DNA of 64,000 nt from Treponema peruense (lineage in GTDB: Bacteria > Spirochaetota > Spirochaetia > Treponematales > Treponemataceae), in assembly GCF_016117655.1 (NCBI RefSeq), contig NZ_CP064936.1:992001-1056000 (forward strand), given 5' to 3'. Shown piece after piece: positions 1 to 9,000 of the stretch. The first letter of the stretch is position 1. Each line of letters opens with the position of its first letter. Under the pieces are notes generated by a model. The model had not been told where the DNA came from. It saw only the letters and a list, made by a program, of their open reading frames with translations, and searched no databases. The translations under genes and the position numbers were made by a program.

Positions 1-261
1 GAGCGTCTTAAAGGTGAAATTTCCAGACAACAGTTTAAGATTGCCATTCAAGGATCAGTCGGAAGTCAGATTATTGCGCGTGAAACTGTAAACCCCGTGC
101 GAAAAGATGTTCTTGCAAAGTGCTACGGCGGAGACGTTACCAGAAAAAGAAAGCTTTTGGAAAAACAGAAAGCAGGAAAGAAGCGTATGCTTATGGCCGG
201 TAATGTTGAACTTCCCCAGAGTGCATTCCTTGCAGTACTCAAAGAAAAGGAAGACAATTAA
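1..261 (+). CDS. lepA: Elongation factor 4 (LepA), C-terminal end
   Basis: The window opens inside this gene; 86 residues and the TAA stop are present. They match the LepA-specific C-terminal domain: the segments [52 protein letters not shown] and [13 protein letters not shown] are hallmarks of the family. LepA is a ribosome-bound GTPase that back-translocates or rescues stalled ribosomes and helps 30S assembly. The GTPase and other N-terminal domains lie outside the window. The gene converges on the next gene downstream, with a hairpin-rich gap between them. Confidence 0.95.
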   Translation, partial: ERLKGEISRQQFKIAIQGSVGSQIIARETVNPVRKDVLAKCYGGDVTRKRKLLEKQKAGKKRMLMAGNVELPQSAFLAVLKEKEDN

Positions 262-285
262 AAGTTTCATAGTTGCCTTCCTTAA

Positions 286-415
286 AATTGAACGATTGAG
301 CAAGTTTCAACTTGCGATTGAGTTCAATTAGTACGCGTAAGCGTACACGTAAATAAGGAAGTTTTTGCAAAAACTGTATTTTTCTTGAATGGCGCTATTT
401 TTGCCGTTCAAGAAA
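286..415. repeat. Cluster of inverted repeats between lepA and the MAF gene
   Basis: Three hairpins lie in this gap between converging genes. First, AATTGAAC (286-293) pairs with GTTCAATT (322-329) around an inner GCAAGTT/AACTTGC stem (300-315). Second, GTACGC/GCGTAC with a GTAA loop (331-346). Third, TTTCTTGAATGGC (381-393) pairs with GCCGTTCAAGAAA (403-415). None has a good U-run on either strand, so they are not textbook intrinsic terminators. They may still end or protect both converging transcripts. Confidence 0.55.
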
Positions 416-449
416 TACGTTGAATAATTGCAATTTTTTGAGGCAACTT

Positions 450-2129
450 TTATTTTTGTGCAATACTGAATTGCTTCAGAAAATACGGAATTTCAGCACG
501 GATCCGCTTTAAAAAACCTGTTTCGTGTCTGAAAAAATTTCCGTCAGGAAAATGCCGCCAGAGGTAATCGCTTTGCATAAGAAGCGAGTCAAGCTGTTCG
601 TCCAAAGAAATTCCCTCTATCCTGCAGACAGAATTATTTCCGTTTTTAAGAAGATCCCGTATTGTCTGAAGGTTTTTAATTTCTTCGGAATACAATTTTT
701 CTGTATTTTTTTTGTTTGCTTTTTTTTGAATAAAAACAGAATCAGTTTCGGTATTTGACTGCTTCCTGTCAGAAAAATATTTTGTTAAATTCGAAAGTGT
801 TTTTTCATCAAGATTCTGCAAATTCAAATCAAGACCTTTTGTTCCGAAAGAAAAAATATTTTTTTCGCCCGAAAAATGAATCTTAAACTGGTTTGCATAG
901 GATTCCAAAGCTGGCGTAGAATAAACCTGGTTTCCGCTTTTGTCACTGCATTTTTCAGCTGAATATGAAAAAGCAGCCCCGTAGTTTTCTGCACTTTCAA
1001 ACCTGTTGCTTTCTGAAAGCCTCAGTGTGCTTGCAGGCGTTCCTTTTGCATGTGTAAGTCCCGCAGAAAAGCAAAAATCCAGTCCGGAAACTATAATCGG
1101 AATATTTTCATCTGAACGGATCTTGCATGCAATATAGACAGCCACAAGTCCTACAGACCCCATCGCCGGAATCATCTCTTTTATAAGTCCTGTCTTTTTG
1201 AGTCTCTGCAAAAATAATGAATCAGAAGACTCTGAACAAAACCAGATTGTTTTTGCACACGTAAGTTCAGGAATTTCGGCACGGGAATTCAGGTCTGCAA
1301 ACAAAACGGGAATTTTGCCTGCCGTTCCGATATACGCTTTTTGTATTGCAAACTGGCTTTCTACTCCAACTGCCGCATCGGGAATTATTTTTCTTTTTAA
1401 AAGAGCCGAAATTGCTGCGTCTACGGCAACAATATAGTAATTTTCCGGGGAGAAAGTTTTCTGCAAAAGAAATTCATCAAGGCTTTCTCCTGCTCCGCAT
1501 ACAAGAATCGGTTTGGAAATTGTTTTTTCTATTTCATGCAAATTTATTCCGCAGGAAAATTTTTTCAAATTGCGGATAATATTTCTTGAAAAAAGTTTTC
1601 CCATCTTTACCAGCGTAACCCTGTTTTTCCAGTAGCCTTCAATTATTCCGGTTATTCCAAACATGAGCTGGATGTACTTTTCCTCATATAAACGGGTGCC
1701 GGAACAAAAATCAATTCTTACGGCCCGACGTATTTTTCCTTCCGAACAAAGTGCGCGGATTTTTTCATCAAGTATAATGTAATCTTTTTGCCCGGTTAAA
1801 CAAAAAAAATCTGATTCATAATCTATTGAAATTTTATTCTTCAAAGAAAGTTCATAAAGGCTTTTGTCTACTTCTATACAAATACATTTGCAGTCTGCAG
1901 GAAGTTTTTTCAAAAGTTCATCCATACCGTACCAAAGTCCCGGTGAACAGATTACAACCAGGGTTCCGCTCAAAATGTTTATGCTGTCGATAAGTGAGTA
2001 TATTGGTTTTAGCGGATTGTACTTTGAATAGAGAAAGCGGCCTTTGTATTCTATTGTGTTTAAAATAGAAAAGCCCTGACCGGTACATTTTACCAGCCCG
2101 GGCTTATCTGAAGATTTATGCTCTTCCAA
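450..2129 (-). CDS. MAF-type (DUF115/MptE-like) motility accessory protein, probable flagellin glycosylation
   Basis: This 559-residue protein fits the 6-hydroxymethylpterin-pyrophosphokinase-like (MAF_flag10/DUF115) family. The core starts near residue 207 with the glycine motif ILVCGAGESLD, followed by VAVDAAI and PDAAVGVESQ (250-259), then GSVGLVAVYIA and VSGLDFCFSAGLTHAKG (about 325-364). MAF proteins are thought to transfer nonulosonic acid sugars to flagellins; spirochaete FlaB proteins are known to be glycosylated. No signal peptide or membrane segment is visible, so it should be cytosolic. It starts at TTG with AAGGA six bases upstream, nine bases after the SurA-like gene stops, so the two are probably one transcript. 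Family placement is fairly secure; the substrate is inferred. Confidence 0.65.
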   Translation of the reverse strand: MEEHKSSDKPGLVKCTGQGFSILNTIEYKGRFLYSKYNPLKPIYSLIDSINILSGTLVVICSPGLWYGMDELLKKLPADCKCICIEVDKSLYELSLKNKISIDYESDFFCLTGQKDYIILDEKIRALCSEGKIRRAVRIDFCSGTRLYEEKYIQLMFGITGIIEGYWKNRVTLVKMGKLFSRNIIRNLKKFSCGINLHEIEKTISKPILVCGAGESLDEFLLQKTFSPENYYIVAVDAAISALLKRKIIPDAAVGVESQFAIQKAYIGTAGKIPVLFADLNSRAEIPELTCAKTIWFCSESSDSLFLQRLKKTGLIKEMIPAMGSVGLVAVYIACKIRSDENIPIIVSGLDFCFSAGLTHAKGTPASTLRLSESNRFESAENYGAAFSYSAEKCSDKSGNQVYSTPALESYANQFKIHFSGEKNIFSFGTKGLDLNLQNLDEKTLSNLTKYFSDRKQSNTETDSVFIQKKANKKNTEKLYSEEIKNLQTIRDLLKNGNNSVCRIEGISLDEQLDSLLMQSDYLWRHFPDGNFFRHETGFLKRIRAEIPYFLKQFSIAQK

Positions 2130-2138
2130 CGGTAATCC

Positions 2139-3674
2139 TTATTTTGCAGACAAATTCATAAAGTTCTGGATATATGTCTGGAACGTGTTGTCTACAACCC
2201 TGTCGCTTACCATAAGAAGCCGCTGTGCACATGACTGGTCAGCCTGTGAAATTCTGGCTGCAAGAGAATCTGTGTTTTCTGCAACCTGTGTCTGGATTCC
2301 GGTGCACTGAAGAACTATGATGTTTGAACCAAGAATGAGCGGTTCGCTGATTCCGTTTACCTTAAGTGCAAATGCAGACTTCAATGCATTCTCGTTTGTA
2401 AGAATAGATGTAAGTCCTGCAACCGGAGCACCGGCTTTTTCGTCAACAAGAGTTGAGTTACCGTAATTAAGGCTGAATGCTGGAACATCTGTTTTTGTGA
2501 GTGAGAATTTTTTGCAGGCAGAATCAAAACCGTTTACCGCTGCATCAGCTGCAAAATTGGCAGCCTGTTCAGAATAATATGTTTCGATAGTTCCCTTTTC
2601 ATTTGCTTTCATGTAAGAAAGTGCTGCATCTGCAGTCTCTGTTTTTGTAAAGTCAGGCTGTTCACTTTCTGTATCTGCCCTGAAAATTGTATAGCCCCTT
2701 GATGTTTTTATTACACTGCTCAAACTGTCCTTTGAAAGGGCTTTTACTGCATCCCTGTCTTTTTCATCTGGAATCATTGACACAAGCTGGTAGCCGTATG
2801 ATGTAGTAATTTTTCCGTCTGAACCGGTATAATATTTCTGTGACTTTTCACTTACAGCGTCTTCAAATGTAATTTCTGTATTCTGAATCTGCTTGAGAAT
2901 TGCCTTTGCTTCGCTTTCTGTTTCTGCTGTGATTGCCGAAAGAGAGTACTTTATAAACTTGTCTGAATTTTCTTTTCCGAATTTTACAGCTTCCTCTTTT
3001 GGATAATCTCCTGTGTCAAAGGTAACCATGTTGAAAGAATGTTTTTCTTCACCAAGTGAACTTATAAATGATTCTTCGGCTGCTGCAGATTTAAGACCGT
3101 ACAAAGGCTTTCCGTTGAATTCTGTAGCACCTGTTCCGAACAGATCGTCAACATAGCGGCTGTAAACAAGGTTCTTTTCTGAATTGAGTCTCATAGTGTT
3201 AAGATCTGCATCGCTTATCTGATTGTAAAGTTTTTTTGAGAACTTTCCGTTTTCATCAGTGAATGCTGGAAGAATTGCGCGGTCAATGGCTGCTGCCGGA
3301 ACTTTGTATCCGCTGTATTCTACTTCTTTGCTGAATGCAGAATTCATGACAGTCTGTGCAAATGCTGTTGTAAAAATTCTGTAGTATGACATATCTGTCG
3401 GCTGGTTTGAAAGTTCGTATGTAAGATTGTAACCATACTGCTGGTACATGTCTGCCAGATTTGCCGCTGCCTGCATAAAGTCTGAACCTGGCTCGTATTT
3501 GATTTTCTTACCGTCAAATGATCCGAAAACAGGAGCCTTGTTGGTATTGAAGATTGCCTGGAAAACTACTGCTCCACCTACAGGTAAAAATACTGCGGCC
3601 GAAATAATAAGTACTATTACAGCTCCGATTTTTGTATGCTGTTTCTTTGGTTTGATTACATTTTCTTGATTCAT
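2139..3674 (-). CDS. Membrane-anchored SurA/PpiD-like peptidyl-prolyl isomerase or chaperone
   Basis: This 511-residue protein has one N-terminal membrane segment (about residues 17-39), a SurA_N-like helical region and a weak parvulin-like segment around LSSVIKTSRGYTIFRAD. That layout resembles PpiD or SurA folding factors of outer-membrane biogenesis, acting on the periplasmic side of the inner membrane. An upstream in-frame ATG at 3741 is rejected: it lies inside the -35 box of the promoter at 3715-3743, whereas the ATG at 3674 follows a ribosome site (AAGGA) on a leader of about 34 bases. It is the first gene of a unit with the MAF gene. Isomerase activity is uncertain because the parvulin active site is poorly conserved. 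Confidence 0.65.
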   Translation of the reverse strand: MNQENVIKPKKQHTKIGAVIVLIISAAVFLPVGGAVVFQAIFNTNKAPVFGSFDGKKIKYEPGSDFMQAAANLADMYQQYGYNLTYELSNQPTDMSYYRIFTTAFAQTVMNSAFSKEVEYSGYKVPAAAIDRAILPAFTDENGKFSKKLYNQISDADLNTMRLNSEKNLVYSRYVDDLFGTGATEFNGKPLYGLKSAAAEESFISSLGEEKHSFNMVTFDTGDYPKEEAVKFGKENSDKFIKYSLSAITAETESEAKAILKQIQNTEITFEDAVSEKSQKYYTGSDGKITTSYGYQLVSMIPDEKDRDAVKALSKDSLSSVIKTSRGYTIFRADTESEQPDFTKTETADAALSYMKANEKGTIETYYSEQAANFAADAAVNGFDSACKKFSLTKTDVPAFSLNYGNSTLVDEKAGAPVAGLTSILTNENALKSAFALKVNGISEPLILGSNIIVLQCTGIQTQVAENTDSLAARISQADQSCAQRLLMVSDRVVDNTFQTYIQNFMNLSAK

Positions 3675-3714
3675 CGGAATGATACATCCTTTTCTTATAA
3701 AGTTATATTGTATA

Positions 3715-3743
3715 ATTTTATCACTGTAAAAACCAAGTGTCAA
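3715..3743 (-). promoter_or_regulatory. Sigma-70 promoter of the SurA-like/MAF unit
   Basis: On the minus strand, TTGACA (3738-3743), a 17-base spacer and TAAAAT (3715-3720) form a near-consensus promoter. It overlaps the extended reading frame of the gene and therefore fixes the start codon at 3674. Confidence 0.8.
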
Positions 3744-3803
3744 CGGTGGAATAAGCCACCCGGAGAAAATTGTAATTTTTTTTCAGAATTCGGGTTTTCT
3801 GTG

Positions 3804-3832
3804 TTGACATAAAATACGGATTTTGATATAGT
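3804..3832 (+). promoter_or_regulatory. Promoter of tRNA-Asp
   Basis: TTGACA (3804-3809), 17 bases, then TATAGT (3827-3832). Transcription should start a few bases before the tRNA at 3844. Confidence 0.85.
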
Positions 3833-3843
3833 GGGAACATCAC

Positions 3844-3918
3844 GGGGGCGTAGCGAAGCTGGTTTATCGCGCTGGCCTGTCACGCCGGAGATCGAGGGTT
3901 CGAGCCCCTTCGCTCCCG
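3844..3918 (+). tRNA. tRNA-Asp (GTC)
   Basis: A cloverleaf folds with acceptor GGGGGCG/CGCTCCC, anticodon loop CTGTCAC (anticodon GTC) on a CTGGC/GCCGG stem, and a TTCGAGC T-loop. The discriminator base is G, as expected for Asp. CCA is not encoded. Confidence 0.95.
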
Positions 3919-3923
3919 TCTTT

Positions 3924-3952
3924 AGCCTGTTCTGCGGAATGGGCTTTTTTTT
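3924..3952 (+). terminator. Intrinsic terminator between tRNA-Asp and tRNA-Pro
   Basis: AGCC-TG-TTC pairs with GAA-TG-GGCT around TGCG and is followed by eight T. It ends the tRNA-Asp transcript. No separate promoter for tRNA-Pro is visible in the remaining few bases, so some read-through seems necessary. Confidence 0.75.
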
Positions 3953-3959
3953 ACATTAA

Positions 3960-4032
3960 CGGGCAATAGCGCAGTTGGTAGCGCGCTAGGTTCGGGACTT
4001 AGAGGTCCCGGGTTCGAATCCCGGTTGCCCGA
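3960..4032 (+). tRNA. tRNA-Pro (CGG)
   Basis: The acceptor stem is CGGGCAA/TTGCCCG, starting with C as is usual for bacterial proline tRNAs. The anticodon loop TTCGGGA gives anticodon CGG; the T-arm is CCGGG-TTCGAAT-CCCGG and the discriminator is A. CCA is not encoded. It lies directly behind the tRNA-Asp terminator and has no clear promoter of its own. Confidence 0.95.
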
Positions 4033-4038
4033 CTAAAG

Positions 4039-4075
4039 GCTGTTCAGACTATTAATGGTTGTGGACAGCTTTTTT
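4039..4075 (+). terminator. Intrinsic terminator after tRNA-Pro
   Basis: GCTGTTC (4039-4045) pairs with GGACAGC (4063-4069) and is followed by six T. Confidence 0.7.
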
Positions 4076-4101
4076 ATTTTAAATCCGGTAGATACGGCCA
4101 C

Positions 4102-4149
4102 AATAAAAAAACTCCGCAAACAGAACTGGTTATTCCGTCTGCGGAGTTT
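4102..4149 (-). terminator. Terminator of the NifU-like/GGGtGRT unit
   Basis: On the minus strand a ten-base stem, AAACTCCGCA/TGCGGAGTTT (arms 4140-4149 and 4109-4118), is followed by a T-run. It lies about 25 bases past the stop of the GGGtGRT gene. Confidence 0.8.
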
Positions 4150-4173
4150 ATCATTTAAGGCTTAAAGCGTAAT

Positions 4174-5217
4174 TTATTTCTTAAATGCTTCTGCAACTGC
4201 AACAGCACAGGCAACAGTACAACCTACCATCGGGTTGTTTCCCATTCCCATGAAGCCCATCATTTCTACGTGTGCCGGTACAGAAGAAGAGCCTGCAAAC
4301 TGTGCATCAGAGTGCATTCTTCCGAGTGTATCAGTAAATCCGTATGAAGCAGGACCTGCTGCCATGTTATCGGGGTGGAGTGTGCGTCCTGTTCCGCCGC
4401 CTGAAGCTACAGAGAAGTAGTTTTTCTTTGCAAGAAGACGCTCTTTCTTGTATGTTCCTGCTACAGGGTGCTGGAATCTTGTCGGGTTTGTAGAGTTTCC
4501 TGTAATAGAAACATCAACATCCTCGTGCCACATGATTGCTACACCTTCGCGTACATCGTCTGCTCCGTAGCATTTTACGATAAGGCGGTCAGGATTTGAA
4601 CCGTATGGAACTTCCTTTACAATCTTGAGAGCCTTGTCTGTTCCCTGTCCGTTAAAGTAGTCAAACTTTGTCTGAACGTATGTGAATCCGTTTATGCGGC
4701 TGATAATCTGTGCTGCATCTTTTCCGAGTCCGTTAAGGATAACGCGGAGCTTGTTCTTGCGAACCTTGTTTGCGTTTGCTGCAATTTTGATTGCTCCTTC
4801 GGCTGCTGCAAAAGATTCGTGTCCTGCAAGGAAAGCAAAGCACTGTGTATCTTCGTTAAGAAGACGTGCACCAAGGTTTCCGTGTCCGAGACCGACCTTT
4901 CTGTCATCTGCTACAGATCCTGGGAGACAGAATGCCTGGAGTCCTTCTCCGATAGCTGCTGCTGCATCAGAACCTGTTATTGTTCCGGCCTTTTCACCCT
5001 TTTTGAGAGCAATTGCAGAGCCAAGAACATATGCCCACTTTGCGTCTTCAAAACAGATCTGCTGTGTTGACTGGCAGATTTCGTACGGGTCGAAACCTTT
5101 AGCCTTGCATAAATCGCGGGCAGCCTGAAGTCCGGCCTCTCCCTCTGCGAATCCGTATTCTTTTAAAGCCTTGTTCACCTGCGGAATGCGGCCTTCGAAA
5201 TCTTCAAACAATGCCAT
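4174..5217 (-). CDS. GGGtGRT family protein
   Basis: This 347-residue protein carries the family's naming motif GGGTGRT (273-279) in the context SVASGGGTGRTLHPDNMA. Other conserved-looking parts are the glycine-rich VGLGHGNLGARLL (about 108-120), a histidine-containing MWHEDVDVSITGNSTNPTRF, and a C-terminal MGFMGMGNNPMVGCTVACAVAVAEA. No membrane segment or signal peptide is seen, so it should be cytosolic. The biochemical role of the family is not established to my knowledge. It follows the NifU-like gene by four bases and has a strong Shine-Dalgarno (AAGGAG) inside the end of that gene, so the two are made together, which hints at a role in iron-sulphur or metal handling. Confidence 0.85.
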   Translation of the reverse strand: MALFEDFEGRIPQVNKALKEYGFAEGEAGLQAARDLCKAKGFDPYEICQSTQQICFEDAKWAYVLGSAIALKKGEKAGTITGSDAAAAIGEGLQAFCLPGSVADDRKVGLGHGNLGARLLNEDTQCFAFLAGHESFAAAEGAIKIAANANKVRKNKLRVILNGLGKDAAQIISRINGFTYVQTKFDYFNGQGTDKALKIVKEVPYGSNPDRLIVKCYGADDVREGVAIMWHEDVDVSITGNSTNPTRFQHPVAGTYKKERLLAKKNYFSVASGGGTGRTLHPDNMAAGPASYGFTDTLGRMHSDAQFAGSSSVPAHVEMMGFMGMGNNPMVGCTVACAVAVAEAFKK

Positions 5218-5221
5218 AATT

Positions 5222-5923
5222 TTACTCCTTGCGCGGGTCGATGAGTTTTACCATGCCCTGGTCTTCAGTTACGCGGCCGTAGTGTGTGCGTGCCTTAGCA
5301 ATTGCTTCCTTCGGGTCTGTACCTGCTTTAAGAGCGTCCATGAGTTTTCCGAAGTTGATGCAGTTGTAACCGATAATCTGTCCGTCTTTGTCAACAGCAC
5401 ATGTTTCAACATAGCCTTCTGTCATTTCAAGATAGCGTGGGCCGGTTTTGCGTGTTGCAAACATGGTTCCGACCTGTGAGCGAAGGTTCTTTCCAAGATC
5501 TTCAAGGGAAGCTCCGACTTTAAGTCCGTCCTTTGAGTATGCTGACTGTGTGCGTCCGTATACAATCTGGAGGAAAAGTTCGCGCATTGCTGTGTTGATA
5601 GCATCGCAAACAAGGTCAGTGTTAAGAGCTTCGATAATTGTCTTTCCGATAAGGATTTCAGAAGCCATAGCGGCAGAGTGTGTCATTCCTGAGCAGCCGA
5701 TTGTTTCTACAAGGGCCTCCTCAATAACACCGTTCTTTACGTTAAGAGTGAGCTTGCATGCTCCCTGCTGCGGTGCGCACCAACCGATACCGTGTGTGAA
5801 ACCGGAAATATCTTCCTGTTTTTTAGCCTGAACCCATTCTCCTTCTTCAGGAATTGGGGCCGGTCCATGATATGCGCCTTTTGCCAAAGGACACATATGT
5901 TCCACTTCTGCAGTGTACTTCAT
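5222..5923 (-). CDS. NifU-like iron-sulphur cluster scaffold, GGGtGRT-associated
   Basis: This 233-residue protein resembles the N-terminal scaffold domain of NifU/IscU. Candidate ligand cysteines are C49, C56 (GWCAPQQGAC), C77 (GCSGMTHSAAMASE) and C106; the GCSGMTHS stretch matches the GCGSAIAS region of IscU. It is longer than IscU (about 128 residues) and has an extra N-terminal part with C11 and a C-terminal part ending in LIDPRKE. It leads the unit with the GGGtGRT gene. A good promoter lies about 60 bases upstream and an AGAGGT ribosome site precedes the ATG. A general Fe-S assembly role is inferred; the NifS-like gene is about 43 kb away. Confidence 0.8.
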   Translation of the reverse strand: MKYTAEVEHMCPLAKGAYHGPAPIPEEGEWVQAKKQEDISGFTHGIGWCAPQQGACKLTLNVKNGVIEEALVETIGCSGMTHSAAMASEILIGKTIIEALNTDLVCDAINTAMRELFLQIVYGRTQSAYSKDGLKVGASLEDLGKNLRSQVGTMFATRKTGPRYLEMTEGYVETCAVDKDGQIIGYNCINFGKLMDALKAGTDPKEAIAKARTHYGRVTEDQGMVKLIDPRKE

Positions 5924-5982
5924 AGGTTACCTCTAATAAAAATATGTAGAAAAGAAACAGGCATTTTCTGCCGTTTATTCCA

Positions 5983-6011
5983 ACTATAGCATAAAATACC
6001 ACTTTTTTCAA
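5983..6011 (-). promoter_or_regulatory. Promoter of the NifU-like/GGGtGRT unit
   Basis: On the minus strand TTGAAA (6006-6011), 17 bases, TATAGT (5983-5988). It gives a leader of roughly 50 bases with a proper ribosome site. Confidence 0.8.
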
Positions 6012-6055
6012 TAAGTCTGCATAAGAGTCAGAATGGTGCCCGTGCTTAATTGCGC

Positions 6056-9000
6056 TTATTTTTTCTTTATTGCAACAAGTGTCAGATCATCATACTGCGG
6101 ATCTTCCCTCATTCCCTGGTATGCTGTTTGTGCTGAATTTTTGTCTTCTTCCGGAACAGCACTGCATAATTCAGAATACTGGACAAAATGTTCCCTAAGG
6201 AAAGCGTCTATTTTTTTGTCGGCATGTATTATGTCTGAATCATTCTGTTCTTTTGTTGTATACATACGGAACATCTTTTCTGCCGAAACAAGAGCCATTA
6301 CAGCATCTTCTGCAGAACCTTTGCAGTCCCTGAAGTCAAATTTCAAGTCTTCTGCTGAATTTCCCGGATGGGCTTTGTGCAGAATATATTCCTTCTTTTT
6401 GTAAACTGCTTCGATAATGTCAGAAATGCGTTCGTCAGACATTTCTTCTCCGCTTTCTTTTGAATCAACAGGTTTTCCCGATCTGTCACGGAAAATCCTT
6501 TTTGCCTCTTCAATTCCGTCTGTATAAAGGAAAAGAACATCATCTTTTTTGAGTCTGAGTTTTGTGACTTTGTAACCGCCCTTCATGTTTATCATGTCCG
6601 TGCTGAACATTCCTGCAGCAGGAGTTTCCTGAAGGGTAATTGTTTTCTTTTTTCCAAGAGCACTGTCATAAATCTGTACAAGATTATCCCCGGCGTTGCA
6701 GAACCAGCAGTCACCGCTTTCGACATCAATTATGCAGAGTGTGAATGCTGCAAATCTTCCTTTGAAGCCGCGTGATTCAAGAAGATCATTTATCTGTCCT
6801 ACTACAGGCGCAAGATTTGTTCCCTGTGAAGGATTACTCATGCTCCAGTTTTTGAAATAGTTAAGGAACAGTGTTGCAACTTCTATCATTATAAGTGCCG
6901 CCGGAATTCCATGTCCCGAAACGTCGCATTTTATGACGGCATAATGTGTTGCATCCAGTGCTTTGTAATCAAAATAGTCCCCCGAAAGTGCATCAGCCCC
7001 TGCATAGTAACTGAAGAAGTCTGCACCTTTCGTTTCAAGGCGGCCGGTTGTAAGTGAGTTTCCGGCTGAGTCTGTCTGTAGCGGAAGGAATTTTGCCTGT
7101 ACTTCTTTTCCGAAAGTAATGTTTTTTGTCTGTGCCGCCGCTTCTGCAAGATTTTTTGTCATCTCGTTGATTGTGTCTCCGAGACGTCCGATTTCATCTT
7201 TTGTCCTGATTGAAATTTCTTTTCCCTTAAGTTTTTCCTTGTCTTTTTCATCCCTGATCATCGCAACATGTGAGTCCAGTTTTTTTATTGGCTTTACAAT
7301 CAGTGAGGCTATTATTGAAGTGGTTATGAAAGAAAGAATTACGGCTACAATCATCAGAATGATTCCGGTATTGAGCATAAGTTTTTTTTCATCACCGAGT
7401 CTCTGCATGAGTGTGTCGGTTTCTATTTCCATGAGGGCAATTCCGTGAACGTAGTTTGAAGAACTTCCCTGACGGTAAATAATCGGTCTGTAGAAAATAT
7501 AGCTGTGTACTGACGGATCAATTTTTTCTGTGCTGAATTCGGGAATTGTTCCGGAACCTTCGGTTGCAATTTCTTCAAGAATCAGGTCCAGTTTTGAAAT
7601 AAGTTTTGATCTGATTGTCTGGAGTTCCGCTCTTTTTGCTGTGCTTGCTTCATCATTTTTGGAGGCAAGTGAAAGACCTTCTTTTGTAACTTCTGTAATT
7701 GCTTTTGAAAGTTCTTCCGCAGAAAGTGCAGCCTTTTCGTTTAACAATGCACATTTTGCTGCTACTTCTGAAATCTTTTCTGAACTTATTCTTGTCTTTC
7801 CTGGAATGAAAAGATTCTGTCCTGAGCCCAAAAGAATTTCTTCACTGGTTGTTGCCCACACCGCGTCCATCGATGTTGAATCATTTCCTTCCGGGTATCC
7901 TGTTATTGTCGCAAAATTGCATTCTGCGAGAGCTTTTGATTGGGAAACAATATCAGTAAGCGAAAGGTTGTCTGCACTTGTTGTTTGAGGTAGATAAATT
8001 TTTGCACCTGTGCACATGGAATCAAGCATGACAGACACGCGGTCGTAAAGACTTTTTGTAAGGGTTCTTTCCTGTGTTCTGTTCATGTATGTTCCGAATG
8101 CAATGAATATAAGAGTATCAAGTGAAAAAATCAGAACAGATGTATGCAGTACAAGTTTTGACTTAAGGCTTGATGCCATAAGTTTTCTTCCTGATTTTTT
8201 ATTGTTCTTTTCAAAAATCATATTGTCTCCTTTCAAAATAGAGCGTGTTTGGTTTCTTGATTTTCTTGTGTCTTTCAGCGCAACGGTAAGTCCTTTTACT
8301 GCCGCAAATGCTGCTGTCAATGCCAGTGCGGCAAAAATTAAAATTATTGCATCAGTTATTGAAAAATTGATTTTTGCATTTGTACCTGAAAAAATCCATC
8401 CGGTAAACGGAAGTGCTGAAAGTTTTGATTTTACAGTACCTGTCTCTGTTACACTGAATCTTTCGCGTGCAGGAAAATAAAGTCCGCGGTCTGAATGAAC
8501 AAGTCCAATTCTGTAGCTTCCGGTTTCGAGTCCGCTTATTTTTATTCCCGAAATTCTGGAGTCTGAATTTATTTTGTAATCCTTGCTACTGAGTTTAAGT
8601 ATCCTGTCAAAAGGTTCTGTTCCGTCCCTATCCAGAATAATTGATGTTACTGTTCCGTCATATAAAAATCCGTTCCCGATAATTTCAATTTTCGTATCAC
8701 CAAAGTCATCTGTTTTTGCATCTGCCGTTGTGATTGAAGTTACAGGAATATATTTGTTCAGAAGAATTTCAGCAGAGATACTCTGACCGATGTTTCCGCA
8801 GAAGTCTACGGCCGCAACGCTGAATAAATAAAGTCCGTTTCTTACGTTACTGAATTTTGCAACCGGATTTTTTGAAATAATTCTTGCAGGAAGGACAGGA
8901 TTTTTTTTATCAAGTACAGATTCGTTTTTTTCAAGAAACTGTGATACGGAATTTTCCGCTTCTTCAAAAGACAGTTTTATTGGGTGGCGTTCAGTGTGTG

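Noticed and set aside
4682-5128. A 148-codon plus-strand frame inside the GGGtGRT gene.
   Set aside because: Arg/Pro/Ser-rich shadow of a well-supported gene on the other strand.
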